A stretch of 64,000 nt of DNA from Mesorhabditis belari (Eukaryota; Nematoda; Chromadorea; Rhabditida; Rhabditidae). Each line of letters opens with the position of its first letter. Positions within the stretch are counted from its first letter, which is position 1. This document shows positions 1 to 12,273 of this stretch, piece by piece. A model generated the notes under the pieces. That model made no database searches. It had not been told where the DNA came from and saw nothing but the letters and a program-made list of their open reading frames with translations. The stretch is from NCBI GenBank assembly GCA_958450365.1, contig CAUEEP010000743.1:7270501-7334500 (forward strand), given 5' to 3'. The translations under genes were made by a program, and so were the position numbers.

Positions 1-85
1 TTTTTCACTGATTGATCACATTTTTCATTTTGTTTATAAACTCTCCTTTTGACTTTGAGAAACAACGATTGCTCATTATTTTCAG

Positions 86-195
86 CCCAACCATTTCATT
101 CAATTGCCTTTCCAACCATTTCATTCAATTGCCTTTTAGCTCAACCATTTCATTCAATTGCCTTTCACCCCAACCATTTCATTCAATTGCTTTTT
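86..195. repeat. Short tandem repeat, about 4 units
   Basis: Four near-identical units of about 25-29 bp, each containing CAACCATTTCATTCAATTGC, stand head to tail. Both forward frames stay open through them, but the resulting peptides are merely repetitive and no gene is claimed. Confidence 0.85.
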
Positions 196-1087
196 CCGTA
201 TCCGTATTCGTTCCGTATCTTGTTAAATATTTTATTCAAAAGTGATATTTTTTAAGAATCAAAAAATTATCTACTATTACTTGAATTTTTTTTTTTGAAT
301 CATTTAAAAATTAACATTTGCACGAGAATCGGAATCGGTTAGAAGTTAGTCTCAAAAAGTTTGCCTTTATGTGAATATTTTCAAAGCTGAAAGCTTTTCA
401 GTGTCTAAGAGTTTCAAAATGACTATACCCCTATAAATTTATTGGGGTATCATGACGATACCCCAATAAAATCAGGGAATTCTCTAGGGAGGGGTAGACA
501 CTTATCTCGACTTTGACCCTAATTTTCTCTATGTTTTTATTGATAAGTCTACAAAACAAATTCTGTATTTCTTCCATCAAATTTCATGTAGATTCTAATA
601 AAAGTGACCGTGAGTTGATTAAGTTGATCAAAACGATAGACGACACGGTTAAATCGTTGATTCAAAGAAAGAATGTAGAGATTCAAAAGCACCATTTACC
701 CAAAGATCAACATCAAACTCTTTGATCTGCAGAAAATCGAACAATCTGACTAATATTCTTGTCTTCTGTAAGCTTTTGGTACACTCATGATTCATTTTTT
801 TGCATAAGTATAAAGCGGACTTCCAGGCTGAGCTTTTTGTCTCACAGCTTTATTTTTCTTTTTGGAATATTCGAAGATAAGAGAGGTAAGAGAGGTGAGA
901 GGGGAAAAAGATCATCGACGATTCGACGAGCATCAAAATCTTTCGAAAAGAAATAAAATTATATAAGGATTGCAAAATCTAGCCGAATTTCGAATATCAA
1001 AAAAGAATAGCTGGAGTATAAAGAATAGCTAGAGATGGGTTTTCTGAATCCAGTTGGCTAGCTAGCCTATCGTACTCCTTCTCATAA
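196..1087. other. AT-rich spacer with no gene recognised
   Basis: No convincing exon chain was seen. Around 420-475 a short sequence containing ATACCCC and GGGGTAT makes a small inverted repeat. Purine-rich DNA at 880-910 lies before the gene that starts at 1088. Confidence 0.5.
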
Positions 1088-2226
1088 ATGGACTCCAACA
1101 ACAACCCAATCCAGCTCATCAATGGCAACCCTATCGGTTTAGGACATCCGCTTGAGGTGTCAATCCCAACATGGGCCGCATCGATCGAGAGCGGTCAAAA
1201 TGGACCAAATATTCCTCGAATTGAAGTGATCTTGCCGACACGGGCCCAATTTAATAATCAATCAACCGACCAACAACCACAACAAGGACAAGGGTCGACA
1301 AGTGGCAACCGGTTATGACAGCAGATCTAAAAAAACTTTACGCTAAGCTTTTGCAGCTGCCTAACTTGCTTCTTCTTTTACTATCGTTGTCTGCTCTATA
1401 GAGCTTGTCATCGTACTCTGTTGTGTCTATTCGAGGCCTTATTTAGTTTTTGTTTACTACTGTGCCTTGTCTTGTAAGTGTTCGAATAAAGAGCTTTAAA
1501 GTCAACAGCACAATTTGCCCTCCCTTCCTCAATTCCCCCCATTCACCAATTAACCTATGTTTTGCTCTAAATAAAATTGTTGAATAACTGTTGAATTTCT
1601 CATCTTTTAAAGTCAATTTCGGTTCACTTGAAAGCAAATTCGAGGGTGAAAACGTGGTTTTTCGCAAAAATCTATAAAAATCTCTACGAAGAAATTGGCC
1701 GAATGAATTTCTCTGGAAATTTGACTATATACAAAACTTTTTGTGCTCTATCTTTTTTCTCTAGACACACAGATGGGTTTCCTTAGCTAAAGTGTCTAAA
1801 CCGCATCATCATCATCGAGCCGTCGCCTTTTTTTGACTACCTGACTTTACGCTCCCAAAAAATCTAGACATAAGACATTTTAAAACCGTTTTAGTGTTAT
1901 TTTTTCAGAAAAATAATTGGCCTTTCTAATGAAACAAACCATAGTTCAATTGATGCATTTGTTGGTTTTAAACGGAACTACGAAAAGGAATGAAAAGACT
2001 TTCTGGGCAGTCTAATAGTTCATAAAATAAGAATGTAAATAAAGGTTAGAACTATCATAAACAAGTGTCAATGCCTTTCCTTGCAGATTCTGAAGCTAGC
2101 GGACAAGAAGAAATTCCCGTTGTCCTCCCAGAAGAGCTTGGAGTCGCCAACCAACAAAGTCGACCGGTGACTCCAACGAGAAACGCGCCACCACAAGCCG
2201 GCAAAGCTCCAAGCAAAAAGAAATAA
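1088..2226 (+). CDS. Small two-exon gene, unrecognised protein
   Basis: Proposed exons are 1088-1301 and 2087-2226, giving about 117 residues. The donor GTGGCA at 1302 is weak but is the only one that leaves phase 1, which is what exon 2 (after TTGCAG) needs to stay open to the TAA. The protein is hydrophilic and rich in Pro, Gln, Asn and Ser: an N-terminal MDSNNNP stretch, a Gln-rich middle, an acidic GQEEIPVVLPEEL segment and a basic tail ending SKKK. No signal peptide or membrane segment is visible, and no family is recognised. The 785 bp intron holds a transposon-like remnant near 1880-2016. The first 38 bases of exon 2, from GGACAAGAAG, recur with one change at 2291. An alternative is that only the first open frame is real. 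Confidence 0.42.
1880..2016. mobile_element. Remnant of a short element ending GACTTTCTGGGCAGTCTAATA
   Basis: The block begins near CCGTTTTAGTG and ends with AAAGACTTTCTGGGCAGTC. A related block lies at 47233-47680, split there by another insertion. The end sequence resembles that of the complete 141 bp element at 54371-54511 and of partial copies near 26010, 33360, 41200, 61640 and 62750. Confidence 0.55.
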
Positions 2227-2995
2227 GAAGGGATTAATTGATCATTTATCCACCTTTATCCAGCCATCAGTCAATCCATCAATCCCCATCGGACAAGAAG
2301 AAATTCCCGTTGTCCTACCAGAAGAGCTACCGACTCTGTTCGTAATATCTTTTTACAATTTGAAGTTTGAATGCACGATAGAAAGACAAGTAATAAATTG
2401 AGCGAAAAGTCGAACTTCTCTTGGTGACACGATTTGTACAGTCAATTCATTGTAATTTGCATTTGAACGCATTTGAACGCACTTAAATTAGCATTTATTT
2501 TTTGTCGCTTTTTTCTCGTTAAGAAATTCTCGCCACGCCATTTTCACAATTTAAAACAGCTAAATGATATTTTTATATCGCTTCAATAAGCTAAATCAAC
2601 ATTTATTTGAATGTTTCTTTTCTGAATCTCTGTGCTTGCTCTAAACTTTCAATGCTAAAATCGAGACCACCCAAAGTCAAAAGGTTGCCTACGCGCGCAT
2701 ACAAGAAACGTTTGCCTTCATTCTTAGGTTGTCGTCTTTATGTGAGCGGCGCCGTCAGTTGAATTTTTCTTGGAATAAACTTTTTGAGCACCCACTTGCT
2801 GTATTTAATTTCTATTACGCCCAATCGACTAAATTTACGTCGAGTCTCTTAAAAACTTTGTGTTTACGTCCCAAACAATACATGTATCCAGCAAATACAC
2901 ATATTTGATTCGTAATGGCTCGAATAAATAGCTCTTTTCTCTACTTTTTCTTTATTTACCAAGTTTAATTTTATCTAATAACTTTAGGTAAAGCC
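2227..2995. other. Spacer with a duplicated exon fragment
   Basis: Bases 2291-2328 repeat 2101-2138 (38 bp, one mismatch), the first part of exon 2 of the preceding gene. Otherwise no coding exon was recognised. The last bases, ACTTTAG at 2981-2987, are the probable trans-splice acceptor of the next gene. Confidence 0.6.
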
Positions 2996-4421
2996 ATGGT
3001 CGTCAAACAAGCATTCGACGCAGCTTGCTGGACTGCCGAGACGGTTAAGGTAAAAATAATTATCTGGTTTATTGATTCGATGTAAGGTTGGCTCGAGGGA
3101 ACTATTCATGGACTCAGTTTTCTATTCAGTTTTCTTTTGCTTCAAAGCAAGCTTCTTTTGATAAATAAGTAACATTTTTTATTTTATCACACAAGTCTCT
3201 TGTGTTAAAATTATTCGACCTGAAAGCTATATTGTTTGGAAAGAATTTCAAGGAGCAACTTTTAAGTATAACTGGTATATAAACTTCCGAATGATTCAAT
3301 TGCCTAACCATGTCTTTGTTTTTGTGTAAAGAATTAATAATTTTGCTTTTAGGGAGCGATCAAGGTGTTGATCAGCCCAAATGCCCCGGTCCCAAAAACC
3401 GACTTGCACCCACGCATGATGGCTCGTCCATGGACTGCGCAGGAATATGTGAGTGTTCTATTAATATTTATCTTACTACGTGGTCGTTTTGATAAGATTA
3501 TCAAGTGATAAACGAAGTGAAGCTCTCGTGAAATAAAATCTCGGTAGTGAACCTAGCCAGTAAATAGTTTTAGCTTTCTCGCGTACAAACGAACCTCGCT
3601 AGTAATGGGCTTAGCTTTCTAGCATAAAAAGCATAAAAACGCACTGTTTAAACCTGGATAATAAACAAACTCCCATAACTAACCAATTTATCATAATTTT
3701 TTCTGTCTTTTACTAACAAGGTTTCATTCTATGGTCATGTTAAGCGGCGATCAGGATATGAGCTCAAAATAAACGATCATTTCTTCGTTAATATTTTATA
3801 ATCAATGATGACATTATGTTTTGTTTTAATTTAGTTGCGAATGTGGTCTTGGCGATACAATTGGAAGTACATTCCAATTTTCCGCTTCTACATCTACTCG
3901 GGTATCATCGTGTATGGAATCTACAAGTTCTTGCTTCCAAGTTAGTTTTTGATTTTATGTGTAAGCTTGGTAAGAACGACTGTATTAACATCAACTTTAG
4001 TTCAACCTCGCCATCGTGTCGCTTACACCAAAGGCAAGGAGGATCACCATCACCACGAGGTATTGTGCTTGTGTTTTTTAAAAATAATTTGTTTTTGCAG
4101 TGTTACAAAGTTAAACCTGAATTAAATTACAATTTCATAACTTCAATTAATAGTTTATCTTTAGGTTGAGCACTGGTATGGTATTCGGCAGAAGGTTCAA
4201 GACAAGGAGTACTTCAAGAAATACAACCCCCTCAAGAAGGTTAGTGGTTTGGTCCGGTTTGAGTTCGTGAAATACTAAGTCGTCTACGCATAATTTTTCT
4301 AACTAATTTGCTAGCTTGCAGCAAGCTTTTACGTCGCAAATTTTCAGACGTTACTTTACATTATATTTACTATGTAAATGATCCACTTTAGCCTGGAGAT
4401 GTCGAAGTTGGCGGCCACTAG
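2996..4421 (+). CDS. Small one-helix membrane protein, probably mitochondrial
   Basis: Six exons join in phase: 2996-3049, 3353-3448, 3835-3940, 4001-4059, 4165-4239 and 4392-4421, giving 139 residues. The ATG lies 8 bases after a TTTAG acceptor, so the message is probably spliced-leader trans-spliced. The order is: a short N-terminal part (MVVKQAFDAACW), an MMARPWTAQEY segment, an aromatic-rich WSWRYNWKYIP stretch, one hydrophobic helix at about residues 68-85 (FYIYSGIIVYGIYKFLL), then a charged tail with a HHHHE run. Small size, a single helix and abundant Trp, Tyr and His resemble nuclear-encoded accessory subunits of inner-membrane respiratory complexes (complex I or ATP synthase). That is inference; I do not recognise the family. 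Confidence 0.85.
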
Positions 4422-4710
4422 ACGACCGATTAGGCGACTAAATAACTGTTCGATCGTTTAAAGAGCAATTTATTTCCACCTCCAATATTTTTGAGGTATT
4501 TAGTTTTTTACTTTGTAGTATTTTTGTTATGGAACTTCATAGTGTATATTTTCTGAATGATAAAGATTTGTAACGAATGAGCAAAAGTCCACACTTAATT
4601 TGAGATCTTTATTAGCGACATTGTAACAAATCAAAAACCTTTCAAAAATTCGGATGCAGGGTATTTTTTTACGTTTGCATTCCTTTGTCGTGTCAGGTTT
4701 AAACGAGGAG

Positions 4711-5402
4711 TCACAGCCGGGCCTTTTGTGAAGAGCTAATTTCAAGTCTGATTAAGATTGTTGCTTTGTAAAAAACTTTTTTCTTCGGTTGAGTTTCTTT
4801 TGGTCGAACAATTTGGTCTCTCTTATTGAGAAGCTTTGGTTTCTTAGATTTTTGCTCGTCATCATCGCAAGTGGGATAACTAAAATTGTGCCTTGATTAA
4901 AATATATTTTTCTTAACGGAAAATGCGACTCACAACACTCACATTGAAGCTAAACGTTTGGAACACTTTCGAGTGATTTCAGGAACATCCAAATTATCAG
5001 ATGTGTCCTGGTTTAGAAAGGCTTCTTGATCTTCATTCTATAATTTGTTCTTTTTCATTAGCTTTAGTTAAAATCTACCTTATCATTGCTTTTAAAGCAA
5101 CTTGGAAAACACGCGAGACTTGGATGGGTTCGTGATTGTGGCTCCTAAACTCTTTATCTCTCGAATGCCCTTTGGTCAATCAATTTTTGCGAGATTGTCA
5201 CGTCTAAGTTCTTTAAAAACTTATCGATTATGACACTCACCTCGTGATCATTGAATTGTGGTGAAATCTTGTTTTTAAATGACAATTGTTTCTTATTGTT
5301 GCTTTCCTTGACTATCTTCTCTTCGTCTTCAGCTCCATTCGCCAATTGTCCCACCAACTTCTTCGTTTGCTTACGCACTGAGCGGAATACTTCAGAAATC
5401 AT
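4711..5402 (-). CDS. Charged four-exon protein, unrecognised
   Basis: Reading the minus strand, exons 5402-5241, 5144-5079, 5037-4943 and 4879-4711 join in phase (0, 0, then 2) and give 163 residues. Donors are GTGAGT, GTAGAT and GTGAGT; acceptors are TTTAG, TTATAG and TTTTAG. The N-terminus (MISEVFRSVRKQTKK) is basic. Acidic and lysine-rich low-complexity segments follow (GAEDEEKIVKE, PTCDDDEQKSKKPK). There is no signal peptide or membrane helix. The composition suggests a disordered nuclear or cytosolic protein, but no family is recognised. More 5' exons are possible because no clear trans-splice site marks the start. Confidence 0.62.
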
Positions 5403-5580
5403 CAATAATATTGAAAACCTTTAGTGAAAATAAGCCTCTTTCAACCGACGTTTAATTCAAGAAGACTTTTTTTGAGTGCAAGAAAATTTGTGGAGAAAGA
5501 AGGCCTATTTTTGGCTTATCATTCCACATGCTTAAAAAAAATTCCGATACCTCTCAATCTATTTTGTTGCCGAGAGAGTG

Positions 5581-5911
5581 GCACTATCAAAGTTTTCCTC
5601 GATTTCCCAAATGACTCATGAGCAAAGTTTTAACATTCTGAAAGCAAGCGTTGTTGTTTATTCAAAAGAAAATTTAAAGTAAAACGCTCTGAAATCCCCA
5701 AGAAGCACTATCAAAGTTTTCCTCGATTTCCCGAATGACTCATGAGCAAAGTTTTAACATTCTTGTTGTTTAAGCGTTGTCTTTTATTCAAAAGAACAAA
5801 CCCAAAAAGTATAATGGAAAATTTGCGATAAATTTTAGTTTTACCCTAATTTTTCATAGTTTGACGTGCTTTCAAATGTAAAATTTAAAGTAAAACGCTC
5901 TGAATTTCCCC
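5581..5911. repeat. Two interleaved direct duplications
   Basis: A 59 bp block (5581-5639) recurs at 5705-5763 with one mismatch. A block of about 33 bp containing TTTAAAGTAAAACGCTCTGAA (5668-5700) recurs at 5878-5911. The pattern looks like tandem duplication of a larger unit followed by decay. Confidence 0.85.
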
Positions 5912-6258
5912 ATGAATGAATCTTGTTTTACCCATCGTTTACCAGCAGTCTTTTTCCCATCACTCTCACTCATTCACCTCAAATTTTCTCATCATCGCAC
6001 CGGAAGTCAGGTTTTTTTTGTGTATTTGATGAGCAGAAGAAAATGCGAAAAACTGAAAATGTGGACAGTACAGCAGTGAAAAAGTTTTAGACTTTTTACG
6101 AAGAAATGAAGAAAGAGCTTTTTGAGCTTTTTGATGAGCGGGAAAAGGCACGTGACGCAAAAAGTTTTTTGATTTACTTTTGACTTTGAAATATTTCTCG
6201 ACCTCAATCAATCTTTGTTCGTCAAGTTCGGTGTGTTTGACCGCTTCACTCAGCTAGG

Positions 6259-6306
6259 GAAAGGAAATGGAAATGGAAATGGAAATGGAAATTGAAATTG
6301 AAATGG
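6259..6306. repeat. GGAAAT microsatellite
   Basis: Repeated GGAAAT hexamers, drifting to GAAATT at the right-hand end. Confidence 0.9.
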
Positions 6307-6923
6307 AATTGATTTTTTTGTCAGTCTCTACATCAATTCTATTGTATCAAGAGCTTTTTCATTAGATTTCAGAGATTAAGATCAGATAGACGATCTGATA
6401 GATTTGATGAAATGAATGGATGAATCATTTTTTCCCTTAGACGATGATTGTTTTTTCTTGTTTCGGCTCCTCGCAGTCTGCTCATTTCAACCATTCGATG
6501 CAATTTGTTTCGTTTTTTCCTGAAAAATCGTTTTTCAATGGATAACTTCCGCCCACATGACTCATTGAGTGAAAAAAAGTGAACCAACCTTTTTTCTGAA
6601 ACATCTTTACAGAGAGTTTTATGTGTTATCTTGAAATTGAGCCAAGAAAAAAAAGGCGCCATTGAAATGCAAATCGATCCACCCACAAAGTTCTTTTGGT
6701 TGATGGAGTTTGAAGAGTATTTGAAGAGTATTGTATTGGGTTGGTGAATTGAAAATGCGTATGAGAAAATCCCCTTCTGGAGGCGCTCCGTAGAGAGCCG
6801 AATTCAAAGAGAAAACAGAAAAAAGGGGGTCGGGATGAATGCTTTTAAAAATTTTAAAGCATTCCACTAAATCGATGATAAGGCGGCGTTGTTGTGAGAA
6901 AGTTTACTACAAGAGATCATGTA

Positions 6924-7462
6924 CTGGGTTGGTGAATTGAAAACTGCCGGCTATTGTCATATGTGACAGTTTGAGCACTTTCTTCAAAAGAAACCCATTT
7001 TGGTGTCAATGGAAAAGTTGTAGAGAATCAAAAATCAAGATTATATCCAAATTTTCAGAGCGATTCAAAAACTGGTTTTCAAGAAATGCAAAATTTACGA
7101 ATTTTCACAAAACTTGCATTTTAAGCGAAAATACTAAATATATCTTTTTGGAAATTTGGCTATAAGCCTAATTTTTGATTCTCTACAACTTTTCTAATGA
7201 CACCAAAATGGGTTTCTTTTGAAGCAAGTGCTCAAACTGGGACATCTCGACATCTCCAGTCCTCCATTTTTGAGTCTCACACTTGTCTCACACACAAACC
7301 AAAATCCTACTAGAATCCAAAATCCGAAAGAGGAATCCGCAAATTGCCTGTAAAATGGGCAGAAGTCGTCAATAATAATGGAAATTATATGGAATGAATT
7401 TATGGTTTTATGTTGAATAAATTTTAGTTCAAAGTCCGGCAGTTTTCAATTCACCAACCCAA
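6924..7462. mobile_element. Non-autonomous DNA element with TGGGTTGGTGAATTG ends
   Basis: The left end CTGGGTTGGTGAATTGAAAA and the right end TTTTCAATTCACCAACCCAA are inverted copies, each next to a TA dinucleotide. A second inverted pair lies inside (about 6970-7037 against 7173-7233). At 539 bp with no transposase frame, it fits a MITE. TA flanks and GGTTGGTG ends are typical of the Tc1/mariner superfamily. Confidence 0.8.
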
Positions 7463-8489
7463 TAGATTGTACTCTAACCATAGTTTTTAGAACAATAGAA
7501 TGCGAATCAAGGAACTGGATCTAGAGCTAGATTAAAATCTAGACTAGTAGATTATGAAATTTTTGAGCTTTGACGTTTTTTTTTGTTCCAAACTCACGCA
7601 CAAAAAAAAGGCGATGAGTGTGACTATTATGCGCACTCGGCCTCAAGAGGGATGGATTGAGTGAAACTTGGAGAAAGAGCACATAATTAGCAACCGTTGT
7701 TTGAAAATCCAAGACCGTAGTCGGTTTCGTCTTTTTCTAGTCTTTCAATCTAGTCGACTTTCGAAATCGGTGGAATGATCGAAATTTGAAGAATCCTAGC
7801 CGCGAGCTCATAAACCCGCTCCCCCTATCGGCATCCTTTTCATCTATAAACGCATAATTTCTCTAAAACTGACTGATGTAGACCGGAAACGTGGCGTTTT
7901 ACGAAACCTTACTGATTTATTACTGATACTCAGCAAAAAATTTGTCTCTCATCATTTTTTTGAAAAGAGAAACTACGGGAAATTACGGTAGGCGCCAGGG
8001 TGTCTCAAGGCGGTTGGAGGGCAGTGGGCGGCGATGATAGTATGAGTTTCGTGTTGATGTTCTTAGAAAAGACGGAGGAAAGTTTCTTTTAAGACTTGGT
8101 CTCTTTTTGTCTTTTTGTCAAAAGGGTGGATAGAGAGGTGAGCTGTTTGGGGAGAGCTGTTTGGAGAGAACGAGGGTGGAGAGCGATCCATGCCGGGGGC
8201 GTGGTCCACTCCCTATATATCTTCAGGCGTTTCGCGCTCTTTGCTCCCTTTCCCAGCTTACTCGATTATCACTTTAAAAGCTGTTGCATAAAAAGTAACT
8301 CTTTTCTATAGACTGTAGAATTTTTTTGGGCTTCTCAAAGCATTTCTCAATCTCGTGATATAGCTGGTAAGAATTGGCTGCTTTTTTTTTCGTTCAACTC
8401 TTTTCATTTCTTTTCTATCCACTAACAGCATGCTCTTTATGCTTTTCTTTCAATTACAAAACAACTCAAATATCTTTAGATCTTTTGTA

Positions 8490-11400
8490 ATGGCTCTACT
8501 TCGGGTCCCCCACGGCCTTATGGTCATTCTTTGTGCATTTCTTCCGTTTGCATTCACCGCCGGAATACCCCATCTTTTCGGTCAAGCTGAGACTTCGCAT
8601 TCCGGCCCTACTGAAGTCACTGATGATTTGGTTGAAATCTTTTTTCGATCTAAAGCAACAAAGTTATTTCTCTAGAACGAGAATGGTTTGCCGACGAGCG
8701 ATGAAGAGCATTTTCGACAGAAACGAGCTTACAACTATCGATACAATTCGTGGTACAACAACGAGTGGAGTATGGGTGGTGGGCTTCTCGTGAGACGAGA
8801 ACCACCAAGCAATTACTTAAAGAAATGGATCACTTATGAGCACAATCGCTATCGACGAATGGTGAGTGAGCGAAAAGTTTCTTTTCCAAACTTGAAAAGA
8901 TACACGATGATTTTTTGGGGGAAAGGTTGGGGTAAAGAATTAGCCGAAATCCCAAGGTCTTTTAGCCGGCGATTGTCCGGAAGTGCAAAAAAGCTCTTTG
9001 AATCTAATTGATTGAAAGGAAAGGAAAAAAAAAGTCAAATTTTTCAGGTTCCAGCCACTGATATGAATATGCTTTATTGGTCAGAAGAGCTTGCAGCTTC
9101 AGCACAACGGTAAAACATAGAGTTTTACTTCAACCACAACTTCTAGCCACGCGGATACATGCGATTTTCGTCACTCACGCGGTCGAGTGAATGTCGGTGA
9201 AAACATTTGGGCAGCTCCTTACGCCAACTACTCGGACGCCATCTCGATCTGGTTTAATGAGGTTTTTTTTATTGTGTTGATTTGAGGGGGAAAAATATCG
9301 GACTAGCTAACGCGAGTAGTTCGTTTTTATCGCAAAAAAAAGTGCTATTAAGTTTAGTCGTTTTGTAAAAAAAGATACATACCGTATTTTCTCTAATAAT
9401 AGTGCACCCGGGCGAGCCGAGCTGGTGACTATTTTACGGCTTTCAAAGCTTTTGCAGAAGCTCAACACTCAAATCCCTGACAAGATCTCATCGTCAGCTA
9501 CATTTTCCGACCCCACATCGATAGGTTCTGATAAGCGGTTCTCGAGATTTTGAGGAATTTAGGTGAAGCTTTGGATGCACTACTATTAGAGAAAATACGG
9601 TAGTTACCTAACTAGACGTATGGTCAATAAAAAACAAAAAAAGGACTAAATGTCGACCTTGAACTGATGGTGGTGAAAGAAAACCGGAAATACTTTGATT
9701 TCACCGCATAGTCAAATGTGATTCCTTTCTTTCTTTCTTTCTTTCTTTCCTTTCTTCTTCTTCTTCTTCTTCTTATTGCCCTAAATTTTTCAGGTTCAGT
9801 TTTTCCGGAAAAACATCTGGCTTTCTAGGTTCACAATCCGTGGTGTGGATGCAATCACGCTTACAAACATTGTTGTGGACACTATATTCAGGTAGTTTTT
9901 CAAAGAAGACATTGAAGATGCCTGCAATTTCATTTCTTTAACATAAATCTATGACATTTCTCAACAGAGAGGTAATAGAAGTTGCGAGCAGAAAGGCAAG
10001 GGTTTTTGGTGATTTTTGCGAGCCCGTTTTTTCTCTGTCTCTCTTTCCCCATTCGCAAATCATTGTCGCATAGATAGCGGTTATGCGGTGTCAGTCATCC
10101 ATTCATCGCTTTTCTTTCCATTTGCACCGTTCCCGCCGCAAAGAATCTTCCTTTTTTTTCGATCAGGGTTTTGAACTGGGTAATGGGTTGGGGAGAAAGA
10201 AAAACGGGGAAGGGTCATCCCGATATCCGGCTCTCATAAACAACGGCTTGGTGACGGCTCATTGTTGCTTAGGATTTTCTTTTATTTTATTTTTTTCGAC
10301 TTGTCGCGTGATCAAAAATCGTTGATAGAATGAACGCTGATAAATGAGATTTTTGGAGAATTGGAGAATCGGAGATTTGGAGATTTGAGCGAATTTTTTT
10401 AAAAAAACCGATCCCAACCTTTTTGTTTTTCTTTTAACTTTTGATGAAGTGTGGGAAAGTGATTTCTTTGAAAAGAAAAGGAGAAACCTTTGTATTTGAT
10501 GGGTAGAGATGCTTCCGGTGAATGAAAAGAAAGGCACAAGTGGCATTTATTTGGACTGGCTAAGAGGCAGCTTCATCCAGTCTCTAATCACATCAGTTGG
10601 CGGAGGGATATCCTCTCCTCTCAGCCATCGGCAAATGGGGGAACTCCTTTTTTGCCCCTCATTCACCATTTATTAAGTTGGTGAATGTCTTTTTGTTCCT
10701 TTCGTTTAAAATCAACAGCACCAATTGAGCTTGCCGATGGCTGTTTCATTAGAAAGACTAATGCCTTTTTGTCCTTTCTTTTTTAAAGTAGTAGAAATGG
10801 TAATGACCTTTTGATTGATTAGTTGATTGAAAAGGGAAGCTGAAACAACTCAAACAACAACAACTTTAACAGTTACAAAACTTTGAACATTTCTAGGTTG
10901 TTTGGGCAAAGACATCACTGGTGGGCTGTGGTTTCGCGAGATGTCGCGACGTGCAAGGAGTTTGGGGACGCGGTCATCGCAATGTTTTTGTTTGTCACTA
11001 CAATCCACAAGGCAACACGGTATACGTGACGGGAAATGGACAGCTTTATGCGGTTCGTGTGTAGAAATCACCACCTAGAGATTGATGGCACAAAACTTCC
11101 GTTCTCGAACACGCATAACAGAAGATTAACAAGTAGAAGAAGTCTATAATGGTCTATAGAAGTCTATAGAAGTCTATAGAAGTCTGTAGAAGTATATAGA
11201 AGTCTATAGAAGTCTATAGAACTCTATAGAAGTCTATAGAAGTCTATAGAAGTCTGTAGAAGTCTATAGAAGTCTATAGAAGTCTATAGAAGACGATTAA
11301 CATTAGAGCTTTTCTAAAAAAACGACCAAATTCACAAAGCAGACTAGAGTGTGAGCTTATTGCATGAATAACACGAGACACGGGACTGGGTGTTGTTATC

Positions 11401-11679
11401 AAAAAATTCACTTGACTATGACTATAGGTTCCCGCATTCAAATGGGCGACTGGAGACAAAAAACGATGCTCAGAGTGTCCAACACATGCTCCAGCTTGTC
11501 ATCAGGTAAAAGATTAAGCATTTACAAGAGTTTACAAGAATTTTAATCACTTAACGATTCTAAATAACAAGTTTTAGGGTCTTTGTTATATGCCAAGTGA
11601 AGGTACCAACAATACGACTACAACCACCACAACCACAACGAATTCCCATTCCAATGAAAACAACTTTGGAGACTATTAG
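8490..11679 (+). CDS. lon-1: Secreted CAP/SCP-domain protein, LON-1-like
   Basis: Eight exons join in phase: 8490-8630, 8676-8861, 9048-9109, 9147-9261, 9829-9891, 10897-11052, 11428-11505 and 11578-11679, giving 300 residues. The ATG follows a TTTAG acceptor by 9 bases; an upstream in-frame ATG at 8430 would be removed by trans-splicing. Residues 1-24 form a signal peptide. The CAP domain follows: HNRYR, AQRHADTC (His about 131), GENIW (about 147-151), IWFNE, GHYIQVVW (about 185-192) and CHYNPQGN. The four usual CAP cavity residues (His, Glu, Glu, His) are all visible. A cysteine-rich hinge (KRCSECPTHAPACHQ, then LCYMP) and a nine-threonine tail end the protein. In C. elegans LON-1 is a CAP protein that restrains body length and the DBL-1/TGF-beta pathway. 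Length, hinge and Thr tail suit it better than short SCL proteins, but other CAP paralogues are possible. Confidence 0.88.
9382..9600. mobile_element. 219 bp TA-flanked MITE in intron 4 of the CAP gene
   Basis: Ends CCGTATTTTCTCTAATAATA and TACTATTAGAGAAAATACGG are inverted copies set between TA dinucleotides. There is no coding capacity. Confidence 0.85.
9726..9776. repeat. TTTC then TTC microsatellite
   Basis: A run of TTTC units passes into TTC units inside intron 4 of the CAP gene. Confidence 0.9.
11138..11294. repeat. 12-bp minisatellite in intron 6 of the CAP gene
   Basis: About thirteen units of AGAAGTCTATAG with scattered single changes (GTCTGTAG, GTATATAG, ACTCTATAG). Confidence 0.9.
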
Positions 11680-12273
11680 AGTTCTTTTCCAAGTCTTTTC
11701 CCGTCTTTTCCAAGTCTTTTCTCATTTCTCTTCAACATATTGTGATAATCAGCTCTCGCTTGTACAATTTTGTTTCATTGCAATCACTTCTTTTTACCAA
11801 AAAAATCGTGTGTTTCACGTGTCAATTGATCTTCATGTAGACGAAGTATGTAAAGGATTCGTTGCCTTTTGTATATGTCTTTTCCATCTTCATGTAAACG
11901 AAGTATGTAAAGGATTCTTTACCTTTTGTATATGTCTTTTTCCTTTTCCTTTTCTATTCTTTTCAGCTTTATTTAGAGATCAAAGATGAAGTCCCTGAAA
12001 TGCGGGTGTTTCCCCTTCTGTCCCCTAAAAACTCTTCAAAATCATTTCTTCTTGCAAAAGTTTCCGACAAAACAACGATATTTGCGTTTTCTTGTGCGCG
12101 CAAATCTTGAAATTTGATTTCTCTGAATCTTTTGCCCTATTGCTTTTTCTTTGCTTTTAATCTTTTGCCTTATTTCCACGACAAGCGGCATTTTATATGC
12201 CAATATATATTTAAAGATGTGAATAAATTATCTGATTTCTTCAATAGTTGAAACTAGAGCAGATCAAAAATCA
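11680..12273. other. 3' flank of the CAP gene
   Basis: A direct duplication of about 40 bp (GTAGACGAAGTATGTAAAGG near 11837 and GTAAACGAAGTATGTAAAGG near 11895) lies here. Possible AATAAA at 12223. No exon was recognised. Confidence 0.55.

Larger units (their letters stand above)
5403..8489. other. 3 kb spacer with local duplications and a transposable element
   Basis: No exon chain was found. The stretch holds duplicated blocks (5581-5911), a GGAAAT microsatellite (6259-6306) and a 0.54 kb inverted-repeat element (6924-7462). A second copy of that element's end sequence lies at about 6736-6757. The last few hundred bases probably include the promoter of the CAP-protein gene; TATATAT occurs at 8215-8221. 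Confidence 0.6.

Noticed and set aside
6369..6867. Two overlapping minus-strand frames of 82-105 codons
   Set aside because: No family, no splice context, and low-complexity composition.
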